Assembly: GCA_016490735.1 (NCBI GenBank)
Contig: JAEMWC010000232.1
Span: 217,001 to 281,000, forward strand
Length of the DNA stretch: 64,000 nt
Direction of reading: 5' to 3'
From: Pachyseris speciosa
Taxonomy: Eukaryota > Cnidaria > Anthozoa > Scleractinia > Pachyseridae
Below, piece after piece: positions 13,012-27,780 of this stretch. The first letter of the stretch is position 1. The number at the start of each line of letters is the position of its first letter. The translations under genes and the position numbers were made by a program. Under the pieces are notes generated by a model. That model searched no databases. It worked only from the letters and a program-made list of their open reading frames with translations, and had not been told where the DNA came from.

Positions 13012-16000
13012 TATTATTATTATTATTATTATTATTATCATTATTATTTATTTATTTGTTTCTTCCACTGAACTCCTAGTTCAGTGTGACGGGTGCCTGG
13101 TTTGGGGCTTGGTGTCGCGGGTGGGGCTCGTGGCTGGGTTGCGGGTATTGCAGGCTTATGGGGCCGACCTGGGTTTCGGTCAGCGGTACCAGCCCCCAGG
13201 TCCCTGCGCACCCAACCTCCACTTGCGACGCAGATGTTAACCATATTTTACTACTCCCTGTCAACTTGTCTAACTCAGTAATACAACCTTAAGGCACAAT
13301 ATATAGAGTGATTCACTTTGTGGAAGGAAGTGCAGCTTAACATCACTTGGTTTTTTCACGTTTTCTCTGGCCTGCTGGACGGAATCGTGCTCATTTGGGT
13401 ATGGTTTGAAATATCTCTTCCCCCTACACATGCTACATGTTAAAGTTGTCCATGAGCATTAAAACTGATGACATCACAAGCGGTACAAGGGATGGGGTCC
13501 TGTGCGGCCAGTTTTGGCTGGCACAGGTGCCAATGGGTTAAACATAATTATTTCTTTCCATGTTCGCCCCAACAGCTTAATTTTTTTTGTCCTTGGAATA
13601 AAGTGACAAAGATGTAATGTTTCCATTTTTAACTGCAAAGGCAAAGGCAAATTTTTAAGAAACAATTGGTCATAGACCCAATTTACGAAACAGGGTAGAG
13701 CATAGACTCATTTACCCAGCTTGTGGCTTGCAATCAAACCCTCTTTTTACTGCTACTGTCTATAGTCATTCAAACACAAAGCGACCTCCCAGTCAATTCA
13801 ATAACTTTTGAAGTAGAGGAGAAAAATTAAAAGGTTGCTAGTACAGTGGCCAGGCCTTTTTTTAGGAACAACAAAGAAGGAGTCTGGTGAATTTGGGTCT
13901 ATAGAATATTTGTTCAAGTGGTTGATTTTCATCGCTGAAGTAGCCGACAGCTTTGATGTGGCTGTTGGTGCTTATTGAAAGGGCCACCTCCACTGAAGAA
14001 CCTTGTCAAAATGGAAGCCTTCCAAAGGGTGGTCTGGTGTCGCTTTGTCACACGTTTGCAACTCTGTCTGTCACTTGTCACTGTCCCAAAGAAAACACAG
14101 AGGAATGGAAAGTAAAGTGTCGTCGCAAACTGCCGCACATCTTCTGCCAATTTCTGTCAGTTGTTGGTGGTTTGGGAGATGATTTTTGCCAGTTTTTGGA
14201 GCCATGTCGTTTGTCGCTTCTACCCCTTGGAAGGCCTCAAAATGAGTTAACTGAGTGTTCTAGGTCATCAGCATCTAATTCCCAGTTGTTTGTACCTCAA
14301 TATCTTGCATGTCGCCATGGGCACCATCCATTTCTCTGAACAAGCCAACCAGATCCCTAAAACCCACCAGAGTTGAACGGCGAGCCTCTAATTTACCAAT
14401 CAGTTTATCCCACTTGGTCATGATCACTTCCTCTCTGTGAAATGCAAATAGATTCAATTGAAGGGGTGCATGAAATAAGGCCCTAAGTGACTTGTGATGT
14501 AAGTTCAAATTCTCCTTGTGATTCACAAGCAAATACAAGGTAATTTCAAAGGGAAATCTGGCCCCAGACACCCTTTCAATTCTTTTAGTTTAACTCAAGT
14601 TGATTTAACTAAAGGAATGTCTATTTTATAATGAAGGCAAAACAACTGGCAGGTAGAAAAAGTGACTCCCCAGAGACCTTATCAAACTCCTTTGGATTTT
14701 ATCTAAAGGAATGGATTTTTCACTTAAGCTGGTTTACCATGCACAAACAGGTCATGGTAGCTCAATGGCAAAACACTCCAGCTGTTTGTGCCTGTGTTTT
14801 ACATGTGATTTCAACAGAAAGCAATTAAGTCCTTATCAAGGTGCATGAACAAAGAACTAAGTAAAGAACTTACAGTATCTACAGTGATAGCATAAAATGA
14901 CTTAGTTACTTGTTTGGAGACATTAGCTTGTTATATTCTTGGTTTTCACATTTGAGTTTTTACCTTCATGAGGTAAAAGACATTTTTAAAGATATATCTG
15001 CTGGCCTGTTTTCAGCTTGGTAGCATGCTTTGTTTTGAATTTTGATATTTTTAAACAACACATGGCATCTGGATTGCTTAGAGCTGAGAAACAAACGGAT
15101 TTCCAGCCGCCATGTTCGTGTCCCTCAGGGGGACACAAAAATGGCATCTCCATACTAAACACTATTAATAATTTTGAGTCGTACACTTTGCAGAATAACT
15201 CAAGTTCAAGATAATGCAAAGCCCTGAAACTTAGATGCATTGTCTATTTATTACTCTGATACCATATCTCAGTTTCTTGACTTAAGATATTGAAAGGCAA
15301 GTGCTTTTATTTTTGTGGCTTACTGCCTCCTTATGGAGGCGAAGTCACTTTGTTGTCCTGTTGATTCAATGAGTGAGTGAGTGAGTGAGTGAGTGTAACA
15401 ATAGAATACGAACTACCTATGAACTCTGCTGATTTTAATCTGATATTCTTTGATCTTAGCTCTTGCTTGTTCCTTCCCTTTCTCCCCTAGAGAGGTTTTT
15501 TGACTCCTGTTGTTCCAATTGTCTTCAGGAATAATAAACCAATCATAATCCACTAACTGTAAGAGTCTTGGGGAGTGGTAGAGAGAAAGGTTTTAGTCAC
15601 CTGTATGGAAGATCAGATTTCAAATAAAAATGGTGGCCAGGTGAATTTTCAAGAGAGCAGTATGCTGGTCTTAGAAGTGAAACACAGCTTTTTGAAACAG
15701 TAAATCGGAAGAAAAAGTTCTAAGGATCACTCGACAGCTAGAACAGTGGAAATTGGTCAGTTCATAGCGAAGAAATCCCTCTTGGATTTCTTGGTTTCAG
15801 CGAGGTGATGGAGAGGAAAATTGATCTTCCTGGAATAATCACAACAAGTCATCGCAAGATTTTTAGACTTTCTCTGAATCGTTTTGCTTTTTGAAACAGT
15901 AAGTCGGAAGAAAAGGTTCTAACACTCGACAGCTAGAACAACAGAAATTGGTCAGTTCATAGTGAAGAAATCCCTCCTCAAGGACTGATTGTGGTTTTAG

Positions 16001-18875
16001 CAAGGCAGAAAAAAATGGATCTTCCCGGAATAATCACAACAAGTCATCGCAAGAATTTTAGGCTTTCTCCGAATCATTTGGGTGCTTCTTGGAATCCACC
16101 TTCCCAAAAATTACAGGTTTGAATGTGAATTTTTACGGTGCTTTACCTTTAATCTTTTATTATAGCAAAATTAGCAAGAAACGAGTCAAATGAATTGTGC
16201 TTCAAAGTAACTCGTAATATTCACTTTGTTTGCCTTCGTGTACATTTACTAATATTGAATGCGTTTGCTTTTTAGGCATAGATACAGGCGGAATAAATTT
16301 TGTAATTTAAGAAAACTTATTGTCTTTTTTTGTGTCTTTTTTTCCCAGAATTATGGAATTTTACTCGATCTATGTCAACAAACCAAAATCCTAGCAAAAT
16401 CCAAGCTATCACACGATAGAAATCTCAAGCTGATGATCTAATTGTTTATTGTTATTGCTTTTTATGCATAGATACAGGCTGAATATATGATATATTTTTT
16501 TATTTAGGAAAACTTATTGTCTGTTTTTGTGTGTCTTTGTTTCACAGAATTTTGTAATTTTACTCAATCTGTCATCAAACCAAAATCCTAGGTCGCAGCA
16601 CAAATCAAATTCACCTATGTGACAACAAGATCAAATTTCGTTGCAAAATTTTAACAATCTTTGATTGGCAACAAGTGTATTTTATTTGGAAATTAGGAAT
16701 TCTAACTATTGCTGACCAACAGTGTTGTATCTTTCACCTGGCCTGTAAGTTGTCTGTTTGTTCTTTTACCACAATTTAATACATGGGCACTAGACTTGAA
16801 CAGATTGATATTTATTTTTTCATATTCACTCTCAATAACTATCTTCGCTGCTTTGCTCACGCATGGCATATCCAGCTGAACACTCGAAGATAACTTTCAT
16901 ACCACTGTGCACCTATGAATTAATCTCTATTTTGTTTCTAATGCTAAGACATGAGTTAAGTCCAGTTGACCAATTTATGATTAACTGTGGCTCTCTTCAT
17001 TTAGTTATTTGAATTTGAGTAAGGTATTTTATGACATTATTCTGAGTAATAATAGCAGTAAGCCACATGCAGTCCCAGACTGCCTATTTTTAGTCGTGGA
17101 TACGCGAAGCGTAGGAACGACTGTTGTTGGGGGTCAGATTATGCAAATTTGTCACTCACGCAGATGTAAACAAATCGATATGTCAATGGCAGACAAAATA
17201 GATATAGATTTTTTCCGAAATATTGGCGGAATACCTCTATCGGCTTTCCGAAGTATGTCTAAGGAGCAACAGTCGAACCGATGAACGGAATGAAAAAAGT
17301 AAAGTAATTTTATTTCAGCTCGGATTGAATGAATAAACGACAAAAGGAACGTTCGATCAAACCGCCAGACGGCGAAAGAAATTATAAACAATATTCCGTC
17401 ACAAGCGCAGCTTCTCCTACTTTCATCCAATTCAATTTCCAAGTGTGCACAGAAATTGATGACAGAAACTTTTGACACAAATATAGCTGCATTCGCGAAG
17501 CCATTTTCAGCACTGGAAATAATATTCTAACGAGAACTACGCAATCTAAAGTCAAATTATTTTTTTGTGGCGCCATCGCGTCTAACCACAATGTAAACAC
17601 AAGTTTGCTTTGAGAAATACTCTTCATTTTAACTAAATGCGCCATTTTTTTCAGAAAAGTTTTGAATGAAACTTGTTTATTTTAATATCCAAAAACATGG
17701 CATCAATGGTTATTTAAGCAAACGACGGCAAATGTTGCACTGGCATTTCGGCACCGGCAGTAAAAAGTGTAATTTGCATATGTCAAATTTCGGTTGCGTT
17801 CGTTCAACAGCTTTATGTAAACAAGAGGCTACAAATTATCAGCCTAAACTCGGGCTTGCAAAAAACAGTATGGTATCCCTAATTTAGTGCTAAACAAAAG
17901 AATAGAGAGAAGTCTGTCTTTCTTACATCGGATGCATTGCGCTTAGCTTGTGTTGGAGTCTATTTCTTTGCAGTGTATATCCGTAGATCCCTATAAGATC
18001 ATCATATAACCCTTTAAAATTACAAAATTGCTTTACAGCTCAACCATTGAGAACAATAATAACAACACTTGTAAAAAAATATTTATAAAAGAAGAAAAAG
18101 AGAGACGGAAAAAAAAGAAAGAAAAGAAAAAAACCCACAATAGGTGCCACTAGAAGAAGTCGAACCCGGAGGTAGTAACAATGACCTCCAGACCACTGAG
18201 GTTCAGGTTTGAGGTAAAGATAGTGTATTTATTGCAAAAAACTAAGCACACTTGTTTTCACTTCGATGAATAGTTCTGCTAAGTGTTTGAGAAAGGAAAC
18301 GCTTATCAAACGATGTAGGATTTTTTGCATAAACGTTAATAGAGTCTCGATGAAATGTGTGGAGAAAAAATCTGTTTACAAATGGTTCATGGTTCATGGT
18401 TCATGAACCATGAACCATTTGTAAACAGATTTGAAACATAAGAAAGAGAGTAAGGTTTCTGCAGTCAGTTTCATGTCACTTAAGTAAAACTAAAATTGCT
18501 TATCATTCAAAAACTAATGACCATAAATTGAGATATTGAGGAAAAATAGTAAATAAACTACCTGTCAAAGTCTCAGGGGTGTGTGATGTCCCGTACTTTC
18601 TCTATCAACAAAACGTACAACTGCTTAAAATTAGTTTAGTATGGAGCGGCCACGGGGAAACACAGCAGTCTAATTCAAAACATCTGGACTTAAGTACAGT
18701 CATGTTAAGCTTTATTCTCGCTGTTGAACTTGCAAACATTCATATGGACACTTCTTTTAACATATTAGTTGTTCAGAGTTCAAAGACACAAGATGAATCG
18801 ACATTTTCCTATACGTGACAACAGGCATCATTCATCGGTTCGTGTCTGTTTCTTCACAGTGTATCAGATATCCAT

Positions 18876-18916
<41 letters not shown>

Positions 18917-21900
18917 GATATTTATTTAAACTATAAAGGGCATTTAAATACAATTTATAAGTTACAGAAGTGACAATAATAAAGCATAAAATAATATGAA
19001 GCCATTAAGAAATAAATTAATATGTGAGCGGTGCCCAAAGTAGCGAAAGATTTCTGGTTGGACACCGCCATGGCCAAGTAAATGGCAGCATAAGACATTA
19101 AATATTCAGTTAAGTTACACTACATACATGTACGTTCTATTTATGTTTTCAGAAAAAAAAAAAAAAGAAAGAAATGAAAGAAAGAAAGAAATGGAAGCAG
19201 CAAAACAGGGGTTTCATTAGAAGCCGGCAACGGGCGAAAATCGCCACCTACTTTGTCAGAATGTACCTCTTTCCGCCGCCTACTTTGTCCATATTCTCAC
19301 TCAAATTATTAAAAAAATTAATCAGGTTGCTGCCTACTTTAGTTAGCTTAGACGGCTATTTAAAAAATTATTGAAACCCCTGGCAAAATAAAACACAGTC
19401 AGCAAAATCAAATTAATTAACAGCAGCAACAACAAAATCATGTTTGATTATACAAAAGATAGCATTTATACTCATTCTTAAAAGTGTTGTAGGGCAGACT
19501 TTTAATTCTGAGGGGTATAGATTCCCAAAGTTTTGGGCTCGAGAATCTATACGTAGATTTACCCATATTGGTTGACACTCTTGGCCTAAAGAAATTCAGG
19601 TTATTAGCAAATCGTGTGTTATAGCTGTGCACATGATTTACTGGAGTCAGGATATCAGAGAAGACATCTGGAATGCTACCAGTTCTAGTTTTAATCTATG
19701 TGTAAGGCAACTTATTCTAAATTTATATATACAGTCCAGCTTGAGAATTCCTAAAAGTTTGTAGTCAGGGCCAGCACTCTCCCTAGCATGTGCAAAGAAA
19801 ATGCATCAAAGACATTTATTCAGCTTCATACGAAGGCAATTCAATCGATTGTTGCTGGCACAACCCCAGGCAAAAATGCCATAGCTTAGATAGGGATAAA
19901 TCAAAGCATAATATATTTGTTTCAGCATGTGAAGGTTAAGGTAATGTCTCAGTTTGGTATAGGTTGAGCTGTAAAACAGTTTTGTAATTTTAAATCATTA
20001 TATGTTGATCTGATAGGGGTCTACGGATATACACTGTGAACAAACAGACTCCAACACAAGCTAAGCGAAATGCGTCCGATGTAAGAAAGACAGACTTCTC
20101 TCTTCTCTCTCCTTCCTTTCTTTTCTTTTCATTTTAATTTCTTTTCCACTGGGCCGCCTAGATTAGCAATTGCTATTTTGCGGGCCAACCGTACGGACAA
20201 GACAGAAACTTGTTCAGCTTTCAAAAGGAGCACATTGTTTTAACTCCCACAATATCTCTCTGCCTCGATAATTCATTGAAAAGCGAATATGTAAATATAC
20301 ACCCTGAGGTTAAATTGCGTTAAACTCATGAACAAAAAATTGATGCTCAAAAGAGCTGGCCGTTTAAACATTAAAAAGTTGTTTACACACTTTCCAGCAA
20401 TAGTTTTACGCGTTTAAACTAGTTAAAGCGCCGTTTTCTCGAGTCACCTTGGCTTAATCTCCCTTATCGCAAATAAGGTCACATATCCACAACTTCTTCA
20501 CAGTTGTACTTTGATTTATTTGAGTGATACTTGTGTGATGTGAAAACCAAGAATGGCTACTCTTAAATTTGAGTTACCAGTAAATAAAGTTCATGTAAAT
20601 ATGCATGTATGTGTTTGTCACCAGACAAACCTTGCACTAATAACGTCAGATCTGTGATAATCCTCATCAATCAGTTCTTGAGCCAAGTCAAAAACCATCT
20701 GAAAACGTTCCTCCTACAATAAGAGACAACTGCTGTCAATATCTGTATTTGTCATATGAACCAGAGCATACAACACCACTCTTAAATGGACCAACTGAAA
20801 AATATACATTAAAGTGAGGAGATATGTACTGTGGATGAAATATTTTTTTCTCTACAGACAAAATTTAGTTGAGTGGTTATTTCCCTAATATAATAGGTTA
20901 CCATAACAACAGCACAACCAGCTAGAAACATCCTATCTTATGCTCTAAGAAATTACAACTGAAACAACAAGTTCAGTGACCCCTATTTTGCATTATTAAA
21001 GATGCAACATTGTGCAAAGTTTTAAAAAATGGCAAATGGGATTCAGAGTCATCATATTTTCAAAAATATTGACTTCTTATATAAATACCTCTTACTAACT
21101 GAGTTTGAGGTCTGTACTATAAGTTATGGACAGAGTTTTTTTCCTTTGATTTATGGCCATAAATTAATGGGAAAAAACAAGGATCCGTAACTTACAGTAT
21201 GGACCAAGAAAATGAGGTTAGTAAGATATTTATTATTTCTCTGAGGTTAATCCGGCGCGGGAAAGACTAGTTAAAGTCAAGTGAGCTGTACTGTAGAATA
21301 CGGCACACAAAATTTACCAATCACAGAGAGTGTACGAAGTGAGAGAAGTAATAATAAATCAAAATTAAATCTTAGAAGTTGATCAGGTCAGGTCATACAA
21401 AAAGTCAGTCAGCACCCTCTGCCCAGCTTAAGAGACAACACTAACCCTGGCTTTCACGTCAGTACTGATGGCTTCATGACGCTTGAATGCTGCTTCCACA
21501 GTGGCTGCATCTTGGCCAAGTGCCTCTCCTTCAAGTACATGCATCATGTCATCTAGCCATGATTCACGGAGAGAAGCCTGCAAAATGGTATCCTAAGGCT
21601 CAGCAAGATAACCACAAGAACAGGCCACTAGTTCAAGGAACAAGTTACAATAAACTTGGCAGAAGAAAGATAAACAGACTTGAAAATAGAAAAACATAGA
21701 CTTCACAACTGAACAAAAGAGACACGACAATAGTACATGTAGATTGGACAATAGAAGAAAACAACAGAATTCACAATTCAGCAAGACATGAAGGACTTGC
21801 TGATAGAACACTGTGTTCTCCTTTTATGCTGTCAACAGGCATGGTCACCAGCAACTCTGACTTTCAGCATAAATGGATAAGATGCAGTTCTTCAGAATTT

Positions 21901-24900
21901 CTAAAGGTTTCTCCACATGTTTTCAATTCATCTTAACCAACACTATAATTTTGAAAAGGTAAACCCTTGAACAACACAAAAGACTTGACAATTAAACAAC
22001 ACAGTGGATTTGCTACACTGTATAAAGAACAACACTCACTGTCAGCTGCTGCCCCCCTTAAAAAAATATCATTGTTTTTTCTTAAAACAGAGGTGATGTA
22101 CAAGTACCTTTCTTTCAAACTTGTCAGCCAGTTTCTCTAGCATTTCCTGTCTGCAAATGGCATTAACATGTGAGGAAAATTAGTTATCTCCTGGACAGTA
22201 GTCAATAACATGACAACCTTGTTTAGTTTGTAAATTCTTCAACTTGTGTAGCATGTGTAATTTATCTCTGGCTTCCAAACCAAGGTGGTGACAAGTAGTA
22301 TTAGTTCACCTCATTAGATGGGATGCTGGTCATAAACAGGATCCCCAGCATGAAGTGACAAGGAGTATTACTACTCCCCCTTTCCTGGATTGGATGCTAG
22401 TCCATAACAGGATACCCAGCATGAAGTGACTAGGAGTATTACTACTCCCCCTGGATGGGATGCTAGTCCATCACAGGATACCCAGCATAAAGTAACTAGG
22501 AGTATTACTACTCCCCCTAGATGGGATGCTAGTCCATCACAGGATACCCAGCATGAAGTGACTTGGAGTATTACTACTTCCCCCGGATGGGATGTTAGTC
22601 TATCACAGGATGCCCAGCATGAAGTAACTAGGAGCATTACAATTCCCCCCTGGATAGGATGCTAGTCCATCACAGGATACCAAGCATGTTGTGACTAGGA
22701 CTAATACTGCTCCACATGAATGGGATGCTAGTCCATCACACGATACCCAGCATGAAGTGACTAGGAGTATTGGATGGTATGCGAGCTAGTCCATCACAGG
22801 ATACCCAAAATAAAGTGACAAGGAGTTTTACTACTTCCCCCTGGTCCATCACAGAATCCCCAGGATAAAGTGACTAGGAGTATGGCCTATGCCCTTCTGA
22901 TGCATTGACCAGAGGTTATGGCATTGAACTAAACATGCCTGCTGCAATGCTGATGTTTCTGAACACTGTTTGTTGTATTGTGTTCTTCAAAAAAGTGGTA
23001 AGGTTCATTCCAATAAACAAATAATTGAAGGAACAATCCGCAAGAAAGGAAGAAAAGAAAATCGAGACACAATATGTTACTGGTGGGCCTCGTATGGCCC
23101 AGCTGGGTACCCTGTGCAGGAACATTTAGTTTTGGGCATGCGTGTTGAAAAGGTCTTCGAACGGTGACCATGTGGCTACTGAGTTAAAATCTCAGACATA
23201 TCAGTTTTCTTTTAGTTTCTTTTTTGCCGTTGTGTTAGTCTTTTTATGGAAAATCTACCTTCAATGTGATGTATATGTTTTGCGAGTTTTTTCCTCACGA
23301 CTTTCTGTGAAAGGATGTATTAAAAGTTTCAAGATCTCAGAAGGATTGTGTAAGGCTTATGGTTTGTCGCCGTTTGCAGCAACACAATGACCAGACACAA
23401 CAATCTCCATATTCTTCCCACCTTATCAACTCCTGACGCAGTGCCATTTCTCTATCATGCTCAGCACTCTCCATTATCTGCCATGCCCTATTGATGTCCA
23501 TCACAAGTCGTCCCTCAGGAGGAACATAGGGTTGCTGATTGTTGCCCTTTCTCTTTGTTTGCAAACTGAACAGATGGGCCTCAATATTCACACGTTCTGT
23601 GTATCTGGCATAAAGAAAAAATCATGATTAATATTATTATACTTTGACTATGTGCACTGTACAATGCTGTGTAAATTTCCATGCCAAAGAATCATCCATT
23701 TGAGGTATGGTGACCACTATATAACACTGTGAAATTAACAGTTCATTGGCAAATTCTTACCAAACTTACACAGGGTATGGTCTTAAAAGCTGTATTTTGT
23801 TGCCCTCAAAGAGCTGGAGATAATAATGCCCTTAATTTCACCTTCACTAACATCCCTGTAAGTGTTTTCTAACTGAAAAATCATAGTGACTGGTGCCAGG
23901 TAGATTTGTGGGGTCAATATGGAAATACATTGTAGACAACTGTGCCTCATACAGTTCATGAATTGATTTTAATTGGCCAGTTGAAAAGTAGTCACCAGAA
24001 GGATGTAAAAATGAACTTATGAAAAGCTCATCATGTCTGCTCCACTGGTGAACATGGGGCCAACAGCCAGTTATGATTCTTGGTTTCTCTCACCATGAGG
24101 CTACAACTTTACGACTGAACAGTAAAGATTAAAGTATACATCTTACTTAATATAAATAGTGTAGTTCATACATTTATTGGCCACCAAAAAAAGCAACTCA
24201 AATGCCAACATACTTTGGGGGCTTTTCAACAGTGCGGAAGTGTTTGAATGCTGCCATCTCTCTCTGAACTGCTACCATAGACTTCTGGAATGGCCAACCC
24301 AGCTCAAGTATTTTTGAATTGAGCCAGTTCAACAAATCTGAAACCATCCGTTCATAGTCCTTCTCCATCTGTTCAACCTCCATCAAAATTCCAAGGATCT
24401 ATTGAAGGCAAAAATATTTGTACACTCAGAGCTAAACATAAACATTTTTAGGAACAAGCAGTCATTTTTGCCTTTACTATTCCTCTGGGCAGAGTCATGA
24501 GAAGCACTATTGGTGCCAATCCAGGCTAACTACTATGGCAACCTATGGGTTTTGATTGTAGTTAATCCAGGATAACTGCTATCAGACTGAGTAACTCGGC
24601 TATAGCTATCAAGAACCATCTTACCTTGGCAATACGTCTTCCCCCGGTTTCCTCACTTTTCATCTTGGCAAAATACTGATAATACATGGAAACATAAGTC
24701 ATGATGGACTTCTCATCTGGTCGTGGACAATCTACATCTGTTGGAAAAATGTAGCAGTTAGTAGTATCAAGTATGTTGTATGGAGAGAATAACAACAAGG
24801 CCAAAGATAGCCAAAGAATTCTAATACACTGGAGAATAATATTCAAGACATGAGTGCTTTATTAATTTCATTAAATTAATCTTTGTTTAATGTGCAGATC

Positions 24901-25321
24901 TAAAAGACTCTTTCCCGTACAAGGTCTTATTAAGACTCAAATTGTCAAGGGTCACTCTGCAACTACAAGTGTTTCAATGAAAGGTCTTGCTTTCTTTTGC
25001 AATAAGCCAGTGGCCTGCCTGTGAGAAAATAAGGAAAATGCTTAACAATTATCCTGCAAAATCGTGTGGAATATCACCTGATACTTAGACAACAAGGCTG
25101 TAGGCAGAGTTGGCCAAAATCAGGGGATATTCCACAAGATTGAGCTGGTTAATTGTTTTATTATTCAACACATTGATGAAAAAGCACAATTTTCGGCATT
25201 TATTGCAAAAAAGCAGGAAAAGCCACCACTGTTCTTCGCGGCATACAAAATTATGTATATCACAGGATATAATATTGAGCATGTGATGACCATATTTGTA
25301 TAGGTAATCACATGATTTCGA

Positions 25322-25392
<71 letters not shown>

Positions 25393-25426
25393 GAGTGCAA
25401 TTTGTGGTCTTTGAAAAAATTTACAA

Positions 25427-25457
<31 letters not shown>

Positions 25458-27748
25458 TCATGTGATTACATATTAATAATATACACAAAAAAATTGTGTT
25501 GCATAAGCAACGCAGGTGAACCACGTGCAAAAATAATTTATTCATCACGCGCAGGTCAAAACAACAGTTTAGTCAATGTTTTTAAAGTTTTTAAGCCACA
25601 AAAACCATCTGAAAAGTTGTATGCTATAGCTATAAGGCTGCTTCGGTTTTCAAGTGTTTATCAAATGCTGTATAATCATTACCCCAGTATTTCTGGTTCA
25701 TAATCTTCGTCTTGTTTGTTGTTGTTTCCTCGGCGTAAAATGGCTTGAGCAAAGTGTTATTCAAGTTCAACGGGCTCATAACTTTCGATTTCTTCGGTAA
25801 TTCCCTTTTGTAGACATCACTTTCTCCAAACAGACAGCCAAAAAGCAGTCCTTGGCCATTGTTTGATGCTGTATAATCATTACCTTCAGTATTTCTGGCT
25901 CATAACCTTCGTCTTGTTTGTTGTTGTTTTCTCGATGTAAAATGGCTTGAGCAAAGTGTTATTCAAGTTCAACGGACTGATAACTTTCGATTTCGTCGGT
26001 AATTCCCTTCTGTAGACATCGCTTTCTCCAAACAGACAGCCGAAAAGCAGTGCTTTTCGCACCGTGCTCGTTTTTAGAGTTGTTTTCAACTCCTCTGCGA
26101 AAGGAAAGCTGCTCAAAACGTCGGCCATTGTTTGATGTTTTTTCACAATTTTCAACACGGCTCAAACTTACCGCGAACTTGTTGCTATAGAAACAGCTAC
26201 GATTTGATTGGCTCATTCAAATTTCTATTGTTTCTAAACCAATCAAAATACATTTGTAATGGCACTGTGTTACAGCTTTGCACTCGTGTTACACGTTTTT
26301 GCACTGTGTTACAGCAAAACTGCACTGCTTTTTTAGCCAATCAGAATTGAGTAATTTTTTCGTGTATATTATTAGGACAATATCACAACGTGTTCAATAA
26401 TAATGCTCCTTAGTGGAGAAGATAGTTAAACAAGCCTGCTACTGGTATGTATCCCTTGTTCCAGTCTCCCATAATTTTGAGAGTGTGGAATCGTTACCTT
26501 CTGCATCCAGGAGTTTGGTGATTCCCAAACTCTCCTCAGCGACATTAAATGCATTGTTCAGGTTAGCTTCATGCTGACTGGGTCGCAGAGCACCATAGTT
26601 AAGAATATCAGGCCTGTAGAAAAACATAGGGGGTGGTACATGTATAACAGCAGTCCATCGACTGAACCATAGAGAGATCAATATTCAATTTCTCCACAAA
26701 AGAACAATACATTGTCCATCAGAAAGGTGGCAAGAATAGCAACTTTCACGGTAGCGTCATTTGACTACAACTGCCAGAATTCCACTTATTTTTCCTTTCT
26801 TGTTTATCTCGTTTTTTCTCGATTGTATCCTGATCAACCACAACATTCTCTAAACTATCAAAAACTAACATCATGCACTGTAATTTCTGAGGAAAAACAA
26901 CATTCAGATTGTCTTGTGTACCTGTGTTTGTGAATGAGAGCATTAAATGCCAGCCCATTTCTCCAGCTTGTAGTAAAATTTTGAACATCAACTCCAGGAT
27001 AACTGTAAAATATCAAAATAAAGAAGAAGAAAACAAAGAAAATCTCAACGAGTTTCAAGTTCAAGTTCAAGTTTATTAAGAAAAATTGAGAAATACAAAA
27101 TAGGATGTACCACTGCTCGCAGTTAGCTATAGCTATTCGAGGCGAGCAGTGGCTTGACACTAAGTAGACACTTATTCCTTGACACTTGACACTTATTCCT
27201 AATACATATTGTAGAAGTACAGAAATTAATATAAGAAAAATAATTATTAGATTGACATTTAAGTCAGTGTATCAAAAAAAATGAAGATTCAAGTGACCAA
27301 AAACCCTGATGGTATTATGAACTGAATTGGAATATGTTCCACTTATGCATGTAGCCGCTTATCAGAGAAACGCAGAATTTCAAGTGTCATTACTGTAGAG
27401 TAATTTCAACTTCAAAGGACACAAAAATTTAGTCCATTTTGCAATCAAAATTATCCATGGAGTTTTTCTAAGTCCTCTAACATTCTTGCTCTTCAACCAC
27501 ATTATGTTACAGAAGTTGAGTTGATTCTTCAGTAAGAGTAGAGTAGAGTAGAGTAGAGTAGAGTAGAGTAGAGTAGAGTAGAGTAGAGTAGAGTAGAGTA
27601 GAGTAGAGAAGAGTAGAGTAGAGTAGAGTAGAGAAGAGTAGAGTAGAGTAGAGTAGAGTAGAGTAGAGTAGAGTAGAATAGAGTAGAGAAGAGAAGAGAA
27701 GAGAGGAGAGGAGAGGAGAGGAGAAGGAAAGGGAAGAGAAGAGAAGAG

Positions 27749-27780
<32 letters not shown>

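Larger units (their letters stand above)
17905..20102. mobile_element. Inverted-repeat-bounded block around an antisense LINE
   Basis: 17905-17999 and 20012-20102 are inverted copies (left gaagtctgtctttcttacat, right atgtaagaaagacagacttc). A third, partial copy in the left orientation sits at about 18834-18872. The LINE remnant of 18876-20010 fills the right half. It could be a TIR element into which a LINE jumped, or two opposed copies of a short repeat. Confidence -1.

Noticed and set aside
12778..13079. Leu/Tyr/Ile-rich 81-97-codon frames resembling membrane proteins
   Set aside because: They run through the TTA microsatellite at 12967-13050.
14745..14815. tRNA-like segment (ggtcatggtagctcaatggc)
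   Set aside because: An A-box-like run only; no acceptor pairing or B box could be fitted.
22371..22665. Overlapping 79- and 88-codon repeat proteins on both strands
   Set aside because: By-product of a 68-70 bp minisatellite with no in-frame stop; no domain, and inside a spectrin intron.
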